The translations under genes and the position numbers were made by a program. The notes under the pieces were generated by a model. It had not been told where the DNA came from. It saw only the letters and a program-made list of their open reading frames with translations, and ran no database searches. DNA of 64,000 nucleotides, taken from contig JAOQAG010000038.1 of NCBI GenBank assembly GCA_025963715.1, positions 87,422-151,421 of the forward strand, given 5' to 3'. Shown one piece after another: positions 38,201 through 47,101 of this stretch. This stretch comes from Bacteroidota bacterium (GTDB lineage: Bacteria; Bacteroidota; Bacteroidia; 2-12-FULL-35-15). The first letter of the stretch is position 1, and each line of letters opens with the position of its first letter.

Positions 38201-41200
38201 GCGAATCATCCACAGTAATACTGAACTGCTGGCCGGTAAGGTCATAGATCGGAAGCGGGTTGGCTTCATCCGGAACAACGTGTCCGTTCTCCTCTTTGAG
38301 GCCCGGCAGCTGCAAGCCCGACATGAGCATGCGGGATGATTGGTTAACGATCGCAGCAAAACTATCGCCCTGCAGGATCTGCGCAATCAGCACATCAATA
38401 TCCTGTGCAGGCAGCAGTTTCACAAGCAACACGGTTCCGCTGGCATACAGGTTACTTACATTTTTAAGACGCGCAGCGGCATCTGTAACTGTCAGTCCGT
38501 ATGTTTTTGAAATAACGGTAAAGCTCAGTTCGGAAGATACAGTTGTTTTTGCATCCGGTACTGTAACCGATGCAAGCGGCAATAATATATTGGCGGTAGC
38601 GGTCCATCTGGCAACGTTTGTCCAGTCGTATGACCAGGTGCCTTCTGTTGGCGTACCATCAACCACAGGGGTCCAGGTGGCATCCACCACCATGCGGCGC
38701 ACCAGCGATTCGAAGGTTTGTGCCACGTCTATCTTAACGCCAGCCCATTCCTTAATGTTCCAGCCGCCGCCGGTTGCAGGTGTCACACCGTCCTGGAATG
38801 TCTGCCATTGCGGAACAGTGCCTGAAGCGGCATAATCCTGCTGCAGGGCCAGTGTGTACCCGATCGTGTTAAGCGTGTCGCCATTGATGGTAGTATATGT
38901 GTTGGTAGTTCCGGTTTGAGTGTAAGCAACGCCATACGCATTTGGAACCGTAAGCTGCTGACCGGGCGGCAATTCAACCACCGAAGGGATCAGCTGATTC
39001 GGGAAAAGTGTTTGCAGCAAGGTCTGGTTGATTTCTGTAATGACCTGTACATACCAGTTGGCGGTGTTTGCCACCTCTGCATTGCCAGGGATTGCGGTAT
39101 CAATAAAATCGGTATAGCGGATATAGAATGCAGCAGCAGTGCGCAGCTTAACAAAATCAGCCGGTGGATTGCTGAATACCTGCGCCGTCATCTGGTAAGC
39201 TGCATCCGCTTTAAGAATATTGCTGGCAGCAGAAAGCGCAGGCAGGATCGGATCCTGGTATTCGAGCAGCGTGGATACACTGGCCACCTGGAAAAGTGTG
39301 GCAATACCCTGCAGCGTTTCGTCCACGGCTGCCTGGTGCACAAGTGTGCCGAGTGTGCATTGCGTAACCGCAAACACCTCATCGGCATTATCGAGCGCCA
39401 GCACTTCCGGTGCAACGCCCAGCTTAATGGAAAGCGCCGTACCCACCGCATTACCAAGGTCATGAATAAGAGTTGGATTTAAAAATTCCAATTCTTCAAC
39501 AGTAGCGCCAAGGTTTGCAGCTACACTGTCTATCGTATCACCCGACTGAATGGTATAGCTCACAATGGTTGTAGGCAATCCCGTTGCTACTTCGTTCAGG
39601 TTCTGAACAACTCCCGAAACGGTGATTACCGTAACGGTAGTATTGTTCATGTGCTTTTGCATTTCCGTAACCGCATTCTGGATCACCATCATGCAAAAAT
39701 CGCGGAACATAAAGCTGGTAAACGATTCATAGTCGGCCGGTACATCATTTTCAGGTTCTTCACTTTCCTCGCCGCTCACCGGAAAATACCGGGAGAGCCA
39801 TTGCGACATTCTCCATTCGTACCACGGGCCAACTTCGTTTTCGGTGCTGAAATCAACATCGCCTCCCTGTGCGGAAGTCCAGCGCAGGAATGGCGGCATT
39901 GGTAAAACCATTGCTGATTTTTCATCCGGGCGCGGGTCGGTATCGCCGCTGATCCACAAATTAATATTGGTGCTGAAAAACACCTGCAGGCTGTCAATGG
40001 ATAAGCCGTCGGCCATTGCTTCGGGCAGATCAAGCTGTTCGAGCAGCAAACTTATATCGTGTGCAGTAATGTAATTTCCCTGGCTGCTGCTGCGCGGCAA
40101 AGCATCAATCGCATACTGCAGCAAGCCTTGTGTAAGAATATCGGCGGCCAGCAAGCTGGTATCTTCGTCGCTGCTGGTCATTGCGCTGTGCGCCGCGCTC
40201 CGTACCGCACATTGTTTTGCGGTGGAAGCACTCACGTCGATCCCGCTATCGGCAAACAGCACAAAGGCTGTACGATAATCGGGAGTAGTGTTTACAGGTA
40301 CGGTGCCATCCCAGTTTACTGGTACTCCTGCAATGGTAAATACAGGAAGCAGTGTAAGATGAGCTTTGCGCGGAGCATCCGTAAATACTTTGTCCGCAGG
40401 TTTCCATTGGAGAATATAGGTGGTAGACAGGTCGATGCTGTAGCTGCTGTTTCCGTCGGTGCGCAACAGTGCCGACATAAAATCGGCATGATACGTTTTG
40501 CGCATAGCCTGTAAACGGCGATGTGGATTGGTACGCAGAGCGTATCCGTTCCGCTGGCGCGAAATTCCGGTTAAGCCCGGCTGGTTTCCCGATGACGTAT
40601 TGTTGCTGAGGATCCATGGCGTAGGTTGCGCCGATCCTACGGTAAACGAGATTTCCAGTTTTACGGAGAATGAAAAATGAACGCGGATAAAAAGGATCTT
40701 GATGGAAGCTTCGGCACGTACGCTTGCCGACAGGGTGATCAGCATTGGCTGATAGCTTTCGTAAATAATGCTGATCTGCGCATAGGCTTCGAGTGTAACC
40801 GATACTTTTACGACAACAAAATCTACAGAGCCGTAAATTTTTCCATGCAGGGCTGCAATTCCCTGGCATTTGAAATACGTAGCGGAAGGAGCGCCACTGC
40901 TGTTGGGATTGAACCATGCAAGCACACCCTGGAAAATAACCTGCAGCTCCACGTAAGCGCCGCCGGACAGGATCCCTGCACGGATCTCGCGGCCCACACC
41001 GGCTGCAATACCAATTCCTAACTCGATCACCGGAGAAAAATTTCCGTTGGAGATGGTTGGTACCTGCGTAGAAGTATCGCCGTTTAATACGCCGAAATAA
41101 AATCCGCCGCGCCCTATAAAAATATAGGCTTGCAGGCTGAACGAACGGGAAAAATCCTGGTTGTAAGGGAAACCAAGATCGATCTTGAAATTTCCGTTGG

Positions 41201-44174
41201 TATAGATCTCGATCACGATGATTCCCAAAGTAATTGAAACCACACCAAGCTGGATGGTCCGGAACATATCGGGCACCTGGAATTCGATCCGGAACATCCC
41301 GATCTCATCCGTAATTTTTTTGTACAGGATCTCAAAACGCAAACCGGCAAGCGAACCTGCTTTTTCTCCGCCCAGCGCAATGGATAATCCGTATAATACC
41401 GGATCGTTGAAAATGAAACCGAGATCGATCGTTTCCATCAGCTGCAGATCCAGTCCGATGAGCCACTGGCTGTCGGCTGAATACCGCATGCTCCCGGGCA
41501 TCGGGCTGCCGGTATCAGGCGGTGGTGTCATTCTTGTGCGTAGTCCGTCGATGGCTTCTGCCACCGTATTCGGCGAAAAGCCTACCGGAAATGTTACACG
41601 CTGGCCAATGCCGATGTAACGGAGGTTGACAAGGCTTTTTCCCTGGCCGGGAACGGCTGGCGGCGGGTCATTAACCACATCCCAGGTAAGCGGATCATTG
41701 TCGGTATATTGCTGGCCGAGGAAGGAACCTGTAAGGATCAGGTTGACTTTTCCTTCGCCGTTTTCTTTGCTGTAGCGAACGCCAATGGAATCGACCTGCG
41801 CAATTACGAGATTGACATTTGCATTGAATACAAATTCAACAATGTTGTACTTCGGATCGATCGTGAGCACAAAGCGTGAAAGATCCACTTTTTTGAGCAC
41901 ATCCCATGGCGGATCAAGGCTAAAGCCGATGGTAGGCGCTGCAAGGTTCACAAGATATTCCAGGATATCACCAAGCGTTACTCCGCCAAGCTGGAGCGAA
42001 ACAACCTGGTGGCGTGCCTGTTTATCCGGGTTATCCCGCCAGGAAGTGGTAGCCTGCAGCCATAATTCGTCGAACTGAACTTTGAAAAGATAAGTAGGTT
42101 CGGGAACGCCAAAAGTAAGGCTCGCCGTGATCATAATTTTATTGACGCTGAACGTTCCGGTAATTTTTCCGGTGGCCGTATCTGAGCTTGTTGTTTTTTC
42201 AAGATCAACACTTGCTGAGGCATTTACCTGTAAGGTTGTCTGGAAAATAGTAGGTGTCCAGCGTAAAGAAACCGTTCCGCCGAACGTATAGGAAGGATTG
42301 GTGGTTACTCCGTTAACTGTAGAACCGGTTGTAAATGATGCAGCAAGGCGATCGACGCTGACAACAGGGATCCAGTCGGGTGCCTGCTCCTGCTCTCCGT
42401 AGATGAACTGGTACACCAGCTGAGAGAGGTCGATAGAAGTTCCCGGATACAGGTAGCCGCTTAACGTCCAGCCTGCGGGCGTTTCCGGATCCTGTGGCGG
42501 ATATTCGGCGCTGATGATGATGCGCGGAAGTGTATAATCGGAAGGATTGCCCTGGACAAGGAAGAATGTGCCGCTGATGGCTCCCGACACACTTCCGTTG
42601 TTTACAGCAATCTCAAATTCGAGCTGCTGCAGGATGATAGTAATGATGAACAGGTTGATCTCCCATCCCTGCTGCGGATCCGGATTTGTCGGATCACCGA
42701 AAAAGATCGATGCATTGGCAAAATAATTTTGTCCGATGGGATCGGCGGTAAACTGCAGCTTGGTTACATTCATTTGCTGCGAGCCGGTAGAAGGGCCGGT
42801 ATTCCCGAAAAAATAATTCAGCGCTTCGCCAATGGGAATATAACTATCGTCGGTAAGCTGCCCGGAAATAATAAACTCAGGAAGCGTCATCCCCACCCGG
42901 AGCGAAACAGGATTACCATCTGTATCCAGCATCATCCGCGGGCCGCCACCTCCGCGTGGCAAACGTGGACGCGCTACAGCAGCGGAACCGCCGCTTCCGC
43001 CAAAATTGATGGTACCAAATACCGATCCGGTGAGGCTGTAGATATTGCTGCCGTCGCTAATTGTTGTCCATCCCCACACCCAGCGTGTACCCACATTGGA
43101 GAAAGTAACAAAGGGGATCGGCGGGTTCCAGACTGTGTCGGAACGGATAGTGATCGCCAGGCCTTCCAGACTGAAAGAGGGCATATTGCCGGGCGCTGCA
43201 CTGTTATGCAGATCGATATCGATTTCCGCCACATAAAAATCGCTGAGCACCGGAAAGTCCATGGGAATAGGAAGCTCCACACCGAAAATGCGTGTAAGCT
43301 GTGCAAGTCCCTGCACCAGCGAGGCGGTTTCTTTGTTGAAACGTACAACAAAATTCCAGGTTTCGCCGGTGGAAAGAATGAGTGTGGAGATCCGGCCGGT
43401 AATTTCTCCCAGCGCAAAATCGCCGAACAGCTCAATGGTGGAAAATGCATTGTTCCCGGCTTGCGGCGGTACCAAGGGCTGAACAACCAGTGTGAGTCCC
43501 GGATTTATAAGCGAAACGCTGCTGGGTCCATCCACTCCTTCTACCTTTTTTCCTTCAATAATGGTGTTATTCCCGCGGGCATCTGCATCAATCAGCGGAT
43601 AAGTACGTTGGGAAGTTGGCATGCCTATCGTGCCCGACAACCGCAGTGGCCAGGGCCCGATCATTGGTGTTTTTTCAAGAAGATATTCGTTGGTTGGTTC
43701 CTGTAAAAATCCGGTGAGCGTAAGCAGTGTTGCCCCGGTTATTCCGGTAAAAACAGCGCCTGTCACTTTCATTCCATTGAGTACCGAAGGATACCAGGTA
43801 ATGCCCGGCGTAATTGCCGGATCCTGCATGAGTGTTTGCGGCAGTTCCGGAAAAAAATCGGAGAAAACCCATGCTGTTTTTACAGTAAGCGTTAGCGAAA
43901 AACTATTGTCGCTCCCGAGATACTGAAGCGCCGCATTGACGGGATAAGTAACGCCACCCACAAAGGAACCCTGCCCTGTTAAACGAACGCTGGCATTGTT
44001 GGCGCTTTGCGTTAAAATAACCGCAGTAAGCGGGTAAGAAGCGCTTATATTAAAAAGGCCCAGCACAGGTACCATGCCTGTAAGCTCGGCAGAGCCGTTT
44101 GCTGCAGCCCACAGGTCGATCGTACCATTAGTGATATATCCGTTAAGTGCATTGTATACGCTGGTTGAGCTCAT
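32217..44174 (-). CDS. Giant LysM-repeat protein of a seven-gene locus, 3985 residues
   Basis: One uninterrupted frame of 3985 codons. No signal peptide or TM helix is evident (start MSSTSVYNALNGYITNGTID). Residues 1 to ~1200 are beta-rich with alternating hydrophobic strands ('FRTIQLGVVSITLGIIVIEI', 'SFSLQAYIFIGRGGFYFGVL' near 1000-1050) and a G/R-rich insert (ARPRLPRGGGGPRMMLD, ~400). LysM-like units occur near 1543-1592 (YTIQSGDTIDSVAANLG), 1755-1800 (YTTINGDTLNTIGYTLA), 2010-2045 (ITVQEGDTLASLEALYP), 2977-3030 (YTILSGDTLNAVALRF) and, degenerate, about 2680-2800 and 3120-3180. LysM binds N-acetylglucosamine glycans. The last ~800 residues match nothing I know. It is the last gene, 17 bp after the third MBL gene. 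Likely a large structural or surface protein; export route unknown. Confidence 0.8.
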   Translation of the reverse strand: MSSTSVYNALNGYITNGTIDLWAAANGSAELTGMVPVLGLFNISASYPLTAVILTQSANNASVRLTGQGSFVGGVTYPVNAALQYLGSDNSFSLTLTVKTAWVFSDFFPELPQTLMQDPAITPGITWYPSVLNGMKVTGAVFTGITGATLLTLTGFLQEPTNEYLLEKTPMIGPWPLRLSGTIGMPTSQRTYPLIDADARGNNTIIEGKKVEGVDGPSSVSLINPGLTLVVQPLVPPQAGNNAFSTIELFGDFALGEITGRISTLILSTGETWNFVVRFNKETASLVQGLAQLTRIFGVELPIPMDFPVLSDFYVAEIDIDLHNSAAPGNMPSFSLEGLAITIRSDTVWNPPIPFVTFSNVGTRWVWGWTTISDGSNIYSLTGSVFGTINFGGSGGSAAVARPRLPRGGGGPRMMLDTDGNPVSLRVGMTLPEFIISGQLTDDSYIPIGEALNYFFGNTGPSTGSQQMNVTKLQFTADPIGQNYFANASIFFGDPTNPDPQQGWEINLFIITIILQQLEFEIAVNNGSVSGAISGTFFLVQGNPSDYTLPRIIISAEYPPQDPETPAGWTLSGYLYPGTSIDLSQLVYQFIYGEQEQAPDWIPVVSVDRLAASFTTGSTVNGVTTNPSYTFGGTVSLRWTPTIFQTTLQVNASASVDLEKTTSSDTATGKITGTFSVNKIMITASLTFGVPEPTYLFKVQFDELWLQATTSWRDNPDKQARHQVVSLQLGGVTLGDILEYLVNLAAPTIGFSLDPPWDVLKKVDLSRFVLTIDPKYNIVEFVFNANVNLVIAQVDSIGVRYSKENGEGKVNLILTGSFLGQQYTDNDPLTWDVVNDPPPAVPGQGKSLVNLRYIGIGQRVTFPVGFSPNTVAEAIDGLRTRMTPPPDTGSPMPGSMRYSADSQWLIGLDLQLMETIDLGFIFNDPVLYGLSIALGGEKAGSLAGLRFEILYKKITDEIGMFRIEFQVPDMFRTIQLGVVSITLGIIVIEIYTNGNFKIDLGFPYNQDFSRSFSLQAYIFIGRGGFYFGVLNGDTSTQVPTISNGNFSPVIELGIGIAAGVGREIRAGILSGGAYVELQVIFQGVLAWFNPNSSGAPSATYFKCQGIAALHGKIYGSVDFVVVKVSVTLEAYAQISIIYESYQPMLITLSASVRAEASIKILFIRVHFSFSVKLEISFTVGSAQPTPWILSNNTSSGNQPGLTGISRQRNGYALRTNPHRRLQAMRKTYHADFMSALLRTDGNSSYSIDLSTTYILQWKPADKVFTDAPRKAHLTLLPVFTIAGVPVNWDGTVPVNTTPDYRTAFVLFADSGIDVSASTAKQCAVRSAAHSAMTSSDEDTSLLAADILTQGLLQYAIDALPRSSSQGNYITAHDISLLLEQLDLPEAMADGLSIDSLQVFFSTNINLWISGDTDPRPDEKSAMVLPMPPFLRWTSAQGGDVDFSTENEVGPWYEWRMSQWLSRYFPVSGEESEEPENDVPADYESFTSFMFRDFCMMVIQNAVTEMQKHMNNTTVTVITVSGVVQNLNEVATGLPTTIVSYTIQSGDTIDSVAANLGATVEELEFLNPTLIHDLGNAVGTALSIKLGVAPEVLALDNADEVFAVTQCTLGTLVHQAAVDETLQGIATLFQVASVSTLLEYQDPILPALSAASNILKADAAYQMTAQVFSNPPADFVKLRTAAAFYIRYTDFIDTAIPGNAEVANTANWYVQVITEINQTLLQTLFPNQLIPSVVELPPGQQLTVPNAYGVAYTQTGTTNTYTTINGDTLNTIGYTLALQQDYAASGTVPQWQTFQDGVTPATGGGWNIKEWAGVKIDVAQTFESLVRRMVVDATWTPVVDGTPTEGTWSYDWTNVARWTATANILLPLASVTVPDAKTTVSSELSFTVISKTYGLTVTDAAARLKNVSNLYASGTVLLVKLLPAQDIDVLIAQILQGDSFAAIVNQSSRMLMSGLQLPGLKEENGHVVPDEANPLPIYDLTGQQFSITVDDSQPTAVALALSLFSEQTWIELFNSITVQEGDTLASLEALYPDLLEYNPGLNEETFKVGMVLLTAPVTTSLDYSYTNADIAADSPAAGLAIQPVPPTDVAPSILPVSGTVPRTYGLDHRVELQTPVTIPIPVVAGEENVTGNPGMWVLPAELQTKAQAGTLIAYEVLAAPLGGEAGAVATQIDNSTFGTMIPFKIKRLNGSSSEFNLIGVDTDKRSTLITLSNWLRVGTNSTNTVSYQLLSPSPDAANTSGVTVLTAAAADAYLIKSNLSTLSVPPSMMLREAVGGGSGNVYYASMNELADFLMLLWEGSVVGGTGYYFSPGQDLPGSAIDQQGNITLQLLVIAGTQQSVESGGRKLLAFNNCVLIGPGNENTQLSVFIQSAGSIDPSETVTQALMPPGNVGFELVLDNPETQSASFSADEIMLKTLYSLLCYEVAETAGSPFAADASGLPVLPNPTKNLPGQAWEKARNARKALRAGLVSEDEDDVLPYWQYSQVMPVSRFIIAGTAIASPAVLGLPLPAGDPYQGYGTQTQMPSASFVFTFGDVLGNRTGANATGTGATSVPVGYTDNMIGVGDWPSTARYYNVLPSGLGAQLSVYISPRPSEMLPTPSQSGTVNADQVVQQRDQFAQAYYQLVQPQINGWIVSSLNYVTDANFGNKGIAIGDISPLWKFAVGSYAVFSGLTQMTATSPANCNSLGDILTQYGVRNTELAQANADTLLPSLFGASLPVVPAYYPFVEHQSISQLYNMPPTGWPKPATDEDLLTMPENTGLLLKAGSSMVIPQITISTGATEPSTEMLTLANNNHTTVYDLAITNALQPVLEMGFEFKMEVDDVTEVVVTVDATTNSFDLVVKKYATLGVNTTVAALAALHSELTGMFAVNQSLFANTYLIQEGDKLETNSSGVSVATLATLNVDTPDLFDPGALIYFGNFSNVSMGSTIPTLQEFADRYACPADLLLDANAGLVLPQGTQIVVPGTLSWPTSESNMISIPYTILSGDTLNAVALRFNYVVTTASAALQLATVNQNMPGTIVPGIVIAIPVGGTTYNVNTGTGNPSFASVLVLLQAQAPTATLADLVNGMGATTGVLDPGGLFICPPAKFAQATAPETILATYGVTPASFALANVAMENLIGSGYTLYNVAKMVSVVTQANDTFNSIISRFAEQHVTISANEIIMANLAETFIAAGALAFIPPAEISFTANMGSGGPYLSPIVPLQVSLRLLRPEALINTYFKTATGTGSVEMTESDFPPPVNNTSADSGLTLNAFVAEMKLALPDLRIATAKVNGVKQDLWQINFDSNGIKEVELVGGTQVNNVAQPRFFALLPLYQFLVTRTISVAPLSSNGNLGTAQEIAFQSIDVELWARRFVEDMDRFLSGPYATAVYGDTTIRTQLDAVLDAKETLIPEIAAGLDTVLAITDPGKQAGLESAQESLEQQLGVSLAKTYEATVLIQYNSTVDSSWQTDPSLEPASLYGDGSIVAPGSNSMIPGLTMIAAKTDLSQASDFVNFLMILDNPAFHRDVSGMFGYALSHLEFNISGANMPGDYKSSDWLTFVPLQAGAEKPSALSGTDPGTVDVPVPLRNFPDLPKIVQQQANQNSPDGTQDVSQLSKWDYEFIYSHQHAEQDYVVITAQFNLTTPDMEARAEDNPRDLFTELAQYITVADELWNMLNSLTAEVPAFPPADIENAVRTYASLVTNVADYWSTRLPQEAFATNPTDQLVAGQTYFFNARVQYRTLVDTTVLVDTLTLTTPGNQQPGPNNTWPEGWVWGRKVDAEHPETESPEMYHQMTLVAGTGSAVYTVPSDIVVLPSWPEFRLVWKELNVGVIQNARSQMNVLRNQNLLDNVPTNPDFLFTTDTVVAASVVTPLNNFGTRVDITSLGANLTDALNACFTDLFGTQMNGQKITMGLSYGFELVAPSPPDPGLITYLPIGLYPNQTLSANTAAGINTAITSWQTTYQPVETGGEWVFSLKLYSQYTDETQTLMNIETLVYRMSQE

Positions 44175-44191
44175 GATCTAAAAATGTTTGA

Positions 44192-45634
44192 TTAGTGGAA
44201 TTGTTTTAAGCGGGGGTACAGCGGCGAAATCCTCTGTGCCAGGGGTTGTTGTGTTGATTTTCGCCTTTGTATGCGTGCCGGTATTTGTGCAGCAGCAACA
44301 GTCAGCAGGGCTGCAAGATTTTTTTTCCGGGTCAATAGATCTACCGGTGCTTCTGTAAAAGAAGTAAGCGGAATGGTAAGATTGGCATAACCGCTGAGCG
44401 ACATATCTCCGGCGGGCGGGATGAGGTAGCCCCAGCAGGCAAATTTGTTGATTGCCCCGGCATCCATTACAACTCCTTTTGATTCCTGGGCAAAAAGATG
44501 ATCCAGTTCGAATGCAAAAGTGCTTGCCCCGTTGTTATAAAATGTAGAAAATGTATTCGTTTTGGTTTCAAAGGTCTCGTCTTTTTTTTCCCTCGGGATA
44601 TTTTTTTCTACCGGGTAAGTGATCTTGAGTTCGTAATCTATATTGGCTGTTAGCCGGTGTGTGTTTTCCTGCTCCAGCCGGGGATCCGCCAATAAAGGAA
44701 CTTTGGTCACGGGAAGAAACGTGCCCATCAGGTAAAGCGAGGGATGCCGGTGTTTACTGTAAGCGCTGATAGTAATGGTTTGGGATCTTAACAAATCGGC
44801 AAAACCCTGTACGATCAATAATGCCATTAAGCCTACCTGTTGTTTCGCTTTAACGTCAAAGCCGGTAACCCTGCTTCCGTGATGCGGCAGCGTGGTCATT
44901 ATATTATTTTTAAATAATGAATCCTTGTTATTATCGCTGTTACCAAAGCGTTTGATAACGGCACTCATTGTAATATTGGTAGCGTCGCCGCAAATCACAA
45001 CAGATTTTCCGGCATAATACAGCGCCGCAATCAACGAAACGCGGTTGAGCGCTTCGGGAGCGCTTACGTTTATTACCTGGGCATTATCCTCCCAATCCGG
45101 CTCATTCGATAAAACATTTGCCGCAATCTTATATACAACTACTTCAGCGTCATCACTTTCCCAAAGGTTTCCGTTATATGCTTTGGACGGAGGATCATAA
45201 TTACTGGAATTACTTGGAATGCTAATCACATCTGCTTTTTTGCTGCAAAAACCATCATCAACCATATAGTCAAGAATATTTGACCGTCCTTTTGTATATT
45301 TTCGCCACGCTCCTCCGTAAATCACTTTTTTAACAAAGGGCTTTGCAACGGTTTTCCCTATTTCATCCAATACATAACGCATTAAGCTGATGTGATCCTT
45401 GTCGCTGTGGGAAAAAAAAATGCAATCAAAACCGGGAGCATCCATCATTCCCACTTTCGTAACAATATAGTCGAGGTTCTTATAAGTTTCATCACTTCTC
45501 TTATCGCTTCCGCAATCAAAAAGCAGTGTATGGATCAGCTTCGGGTCTATGCCGTCATCATCATAAATCTCCACAAAGGTGCATTGCCCCTGGCCTACAT
45601 CTACCACTGTTACATATACGTTGCCTGTTGCCAT
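44192..45634 (-). CDS. ComEC-type metallo-beta-lactamase-fold hydrolase, paralogue 1
   Basis: 480 residues, cytosolic by sequence. The motifs are those of the stand-alone ComEC/Rec2-type MBL domain: 'VTVVDVGQGQCTFVEIYDDD' at the N-terminus, the metal motif H76-S-D-K-D-H in 'FFSHSDKDHISL', 'VICGDATNITMSAV' (metal-bridging Asp), 'TTLPHHGSRVTGF' and 'SKHRHPSLYLMGTF'. ComEC MBL domains are thought to be phosphodiesterases or nucleases acting on DNA; the substrate here is unknown. The C-terminal ~150 residues ('DHLFAQESKGVVMDAGAINK', 'FACWGYLIPP') are shared only with its two neighbours and end in a basic tail. It is 8 bp after paralogue 2. Confidence 0.85.
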   Translation of the reverse strand: MATGNVYVTVVDVGQGQCTFVEIYDDDGIDPKLIHTLLFDCGSDKRSDETYKNLDYIVTKVGMMDAPGFDCIFFSHSDKDHISLMRYVLDEIGKTVAKPFVKKVIYGGAWRKYTKGRSNILDYMVDDGFCSKKADVISIPSNSSNYDPPSKAYNGNLWESDDAEVVVYKIAANVLSNEPDWEDNAQVINVSAPEALNRVSLIAALYYAGKSVVICGDATNITMSAVIKRFGNSDNNKDSLFKNNIMTTLPHHGSRVTGFDVKAKQQVGLMALLIVQGFADLLRSQTITISAYSKHRHPSLYLMGTFLPVTKVPLLADPRLEQENTHRLTANIDYELKITYPVEKNIPREKKDETFETKTNTFSTFYNNGASTFAFELDHLFAQESKGVVMDAGAINKFACWGYLIPPAGDMSLSGYANLTIPLTSFTEAPVDLLTRKKNLAALLTVAAAQIPARIQRRKSTQQPLAQRISPLYPRLKQFH

Positions 45635-45642
45635 GATCCTGA

Positions 45643-47094
45643 TTATTTGAAAGATTTTAACCGGTTCCGGAAAATGGGTTGAATGGATACGGGCATCCCT
45701 GCAGCCGGTAATTTTAAACGGACTGAAACAGGCTTTGCTTTTTCACTGTTTATTTCAGCCTCACTTTCACTGTTTATTTCACGCTCAGTTACAAGGCTTG
45801 CGGTTGGTGCGGCAGTAAAAGAAGTAAGCGGTGTTGCAAGGTTTGCAAAGCCGCCGAAAGAACGATTTCCGTTCGCAGCTGTACAGTATCTCCAGCAGGC
45901 AAAAAGATTAATGGCTGCTGTCTGCCCCAGTGAATCATCCGCACTCAGCTCGGGAAGATTATAGCTGAATGTTGTTCTGCCGCTAACATAATAGCGGGTG
46001 GAGAATGTGTTGGTGTTCGATTCAAAGGAAGAATCATTACCTGTAGGTACCTTCCAGCTCGGAGGCCTTTTTTTTGATGTAATGGGAGGATCAACGTACA
46101 GCGAAATATCAATGTTTGCAGTAATGTAATGAGCATTTGCCTGTACAAGCCTTGCATCTCTTATAATTGGTGTTGTTATCGTTGGAATAAACCGGTTCAT
46201 CAATTGCAGCGAGGGGTGACTATGTTTGGCATATGCACTTACGGAGAGTGTATTGGATTTCATTATTGCGGCAAAATCATCTACGATCTTGATGGCACCA
46301 TCACTTGCTTTTTTCGATGAGGGAACTGCAAACCCGGTAGCCCTGCTTCCATGATGCGGCAGTGTGGTCATAAAATTTTTATTGAATACAGCTGTACCAG
46401 TACTAAAAAGGCCATCAACAGCAGCCATGGTCACATTTGTAGCATCGCCGCAGATCACATAGGATACACCTGCATAATATAAACCCGCAATCAGTGAAAC
46501 CCGGTTGAGCGCTTCTGCTGTTTTTCCGGCTACATCCAGGTCATCCTCATCCCAATCCGGGTCATCCGATAAAACATTTCCTGCGATCTTACGAACCACC
46601 ACACTTGCGTCTGTGCTGATCCAGAGGTTTCCCGTATAGCTGTCGGTTGTTTTATCATAATTAGTTGAATTGCTATAGATAGAAAACACGCTGGTGCTGG
46701 CGCACAAGCCATTGTCAACTATGTAATCGAGAATATTAAAAGGGTTTCGTGTGTCTTTCGTATACTTTTCCCAGGCCCCGCCGTAAACCACTTCCTTCAC
46801 TACGGGTTGTGTTGTTTCCCAGATTTTATCAAGCACATACCTGGTAAGGCTGATGTGATCCTTGTCGCTGTGTGAGAAAAAAATACAGTCAAAACCCGGT
46901 GTATCCAAAGTGAGTGCTTTTGCAGCGATGTAATCCAGGTTTGTATACACCTCATCGCTCCTCTTGTCGGTTCCGCAATCAAAAAGCAGCGCATGGATCA
47001 GCTTCGGAGTGGAAGCATCATCATAAATTTCCACAAAGGTACATTGCCCCTGTCCTACATCCACTACTGTTACATATACGTTTCCTGTCGCCAT
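45643..47094 (-). CDS. ComEC-type metallo-beta-lactamase-fold hydrolase, paralogue 2
   Basis: 483 residues, clearly homologous along its whole length to both neighbours; the first 20 residues are almost identical. Metal motif H75-S-D-K-D-H, 'VICGDATNVTMAAV', 'TTLPHHGSRATGF' and 'AKHSHPSLQLMNRF' are intact, so it is predicted active. It differs in the middle (TSKKRPPSWKVPTGNDSSFE, about 345-364) and has an E/S-rich segment near the end (REINSESEAEINSEKAKP). It lies 7 bp after paralogue 3. Full conservation of the catalytic set in all three copies argues for three working enzymes rather than a decaying duplication. Confidence 0.85.
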   Translation of the reverse strand: MATGNVYVTVVDVGQGQCTFVEIYDDASTPKLIHALLFDCGTDKRSDEVYTNLDYIAAKALTLDTPGFDCIFFSHSDKDHISLTRYVLDKIWETTQPVVKEVVYGGAWEKYTKDTRNPFNILDYIVDNGLCASTSVFSIYSNSTNYDKTTDSYTGNLWISTDASVVVRKIAGNVLSDDPDWDEDDLDVAGKTAEALNRVSLIAGLYYAGVSYVICGDATNVTMAAVDGLFSTGTAVFNKNFMTTLPHHGSRATGFAVPSSKKASDGAIKIVDDFAAIMKSNTLSVSAYAKHSHPSLQLMNRFIPTITTPIIRDARLVQANAHYITANIDISLYVDPPITSKKRPPSWKVPTGNDSSFESNTNTFSTRYYVSGRTTFSYNLPELSADDSLGQTAAINLFACWRYCTAANGNRSFGGFANLATPLTSFTAAPTASLVTEREINSESEAEINSEKAKPVSVRLKLPAAGMPVSIQPIFRNRLKSFK

Positions 47095-47101
47095 GATCTG
47101 A

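Noticed and set aside
32850..43926. Plus-strand open frames opposite the 3985-codon gene (up to 325 codons at 42729)
   Set aside because: Composition is R/H/C-rich nonsense typical of antisense shadows of GC-richer coding sequence; the minus frame is uninterrupted and has LysM repeats.
32217..44174. Tc-toxin or rearrangement-hotspot (Rhs) interpretation of the giant protein
   Set aside because: No YD repeats, no neuraminidase-like or TcB/C segments were seen; only LysM-like units and beta-rich regions.
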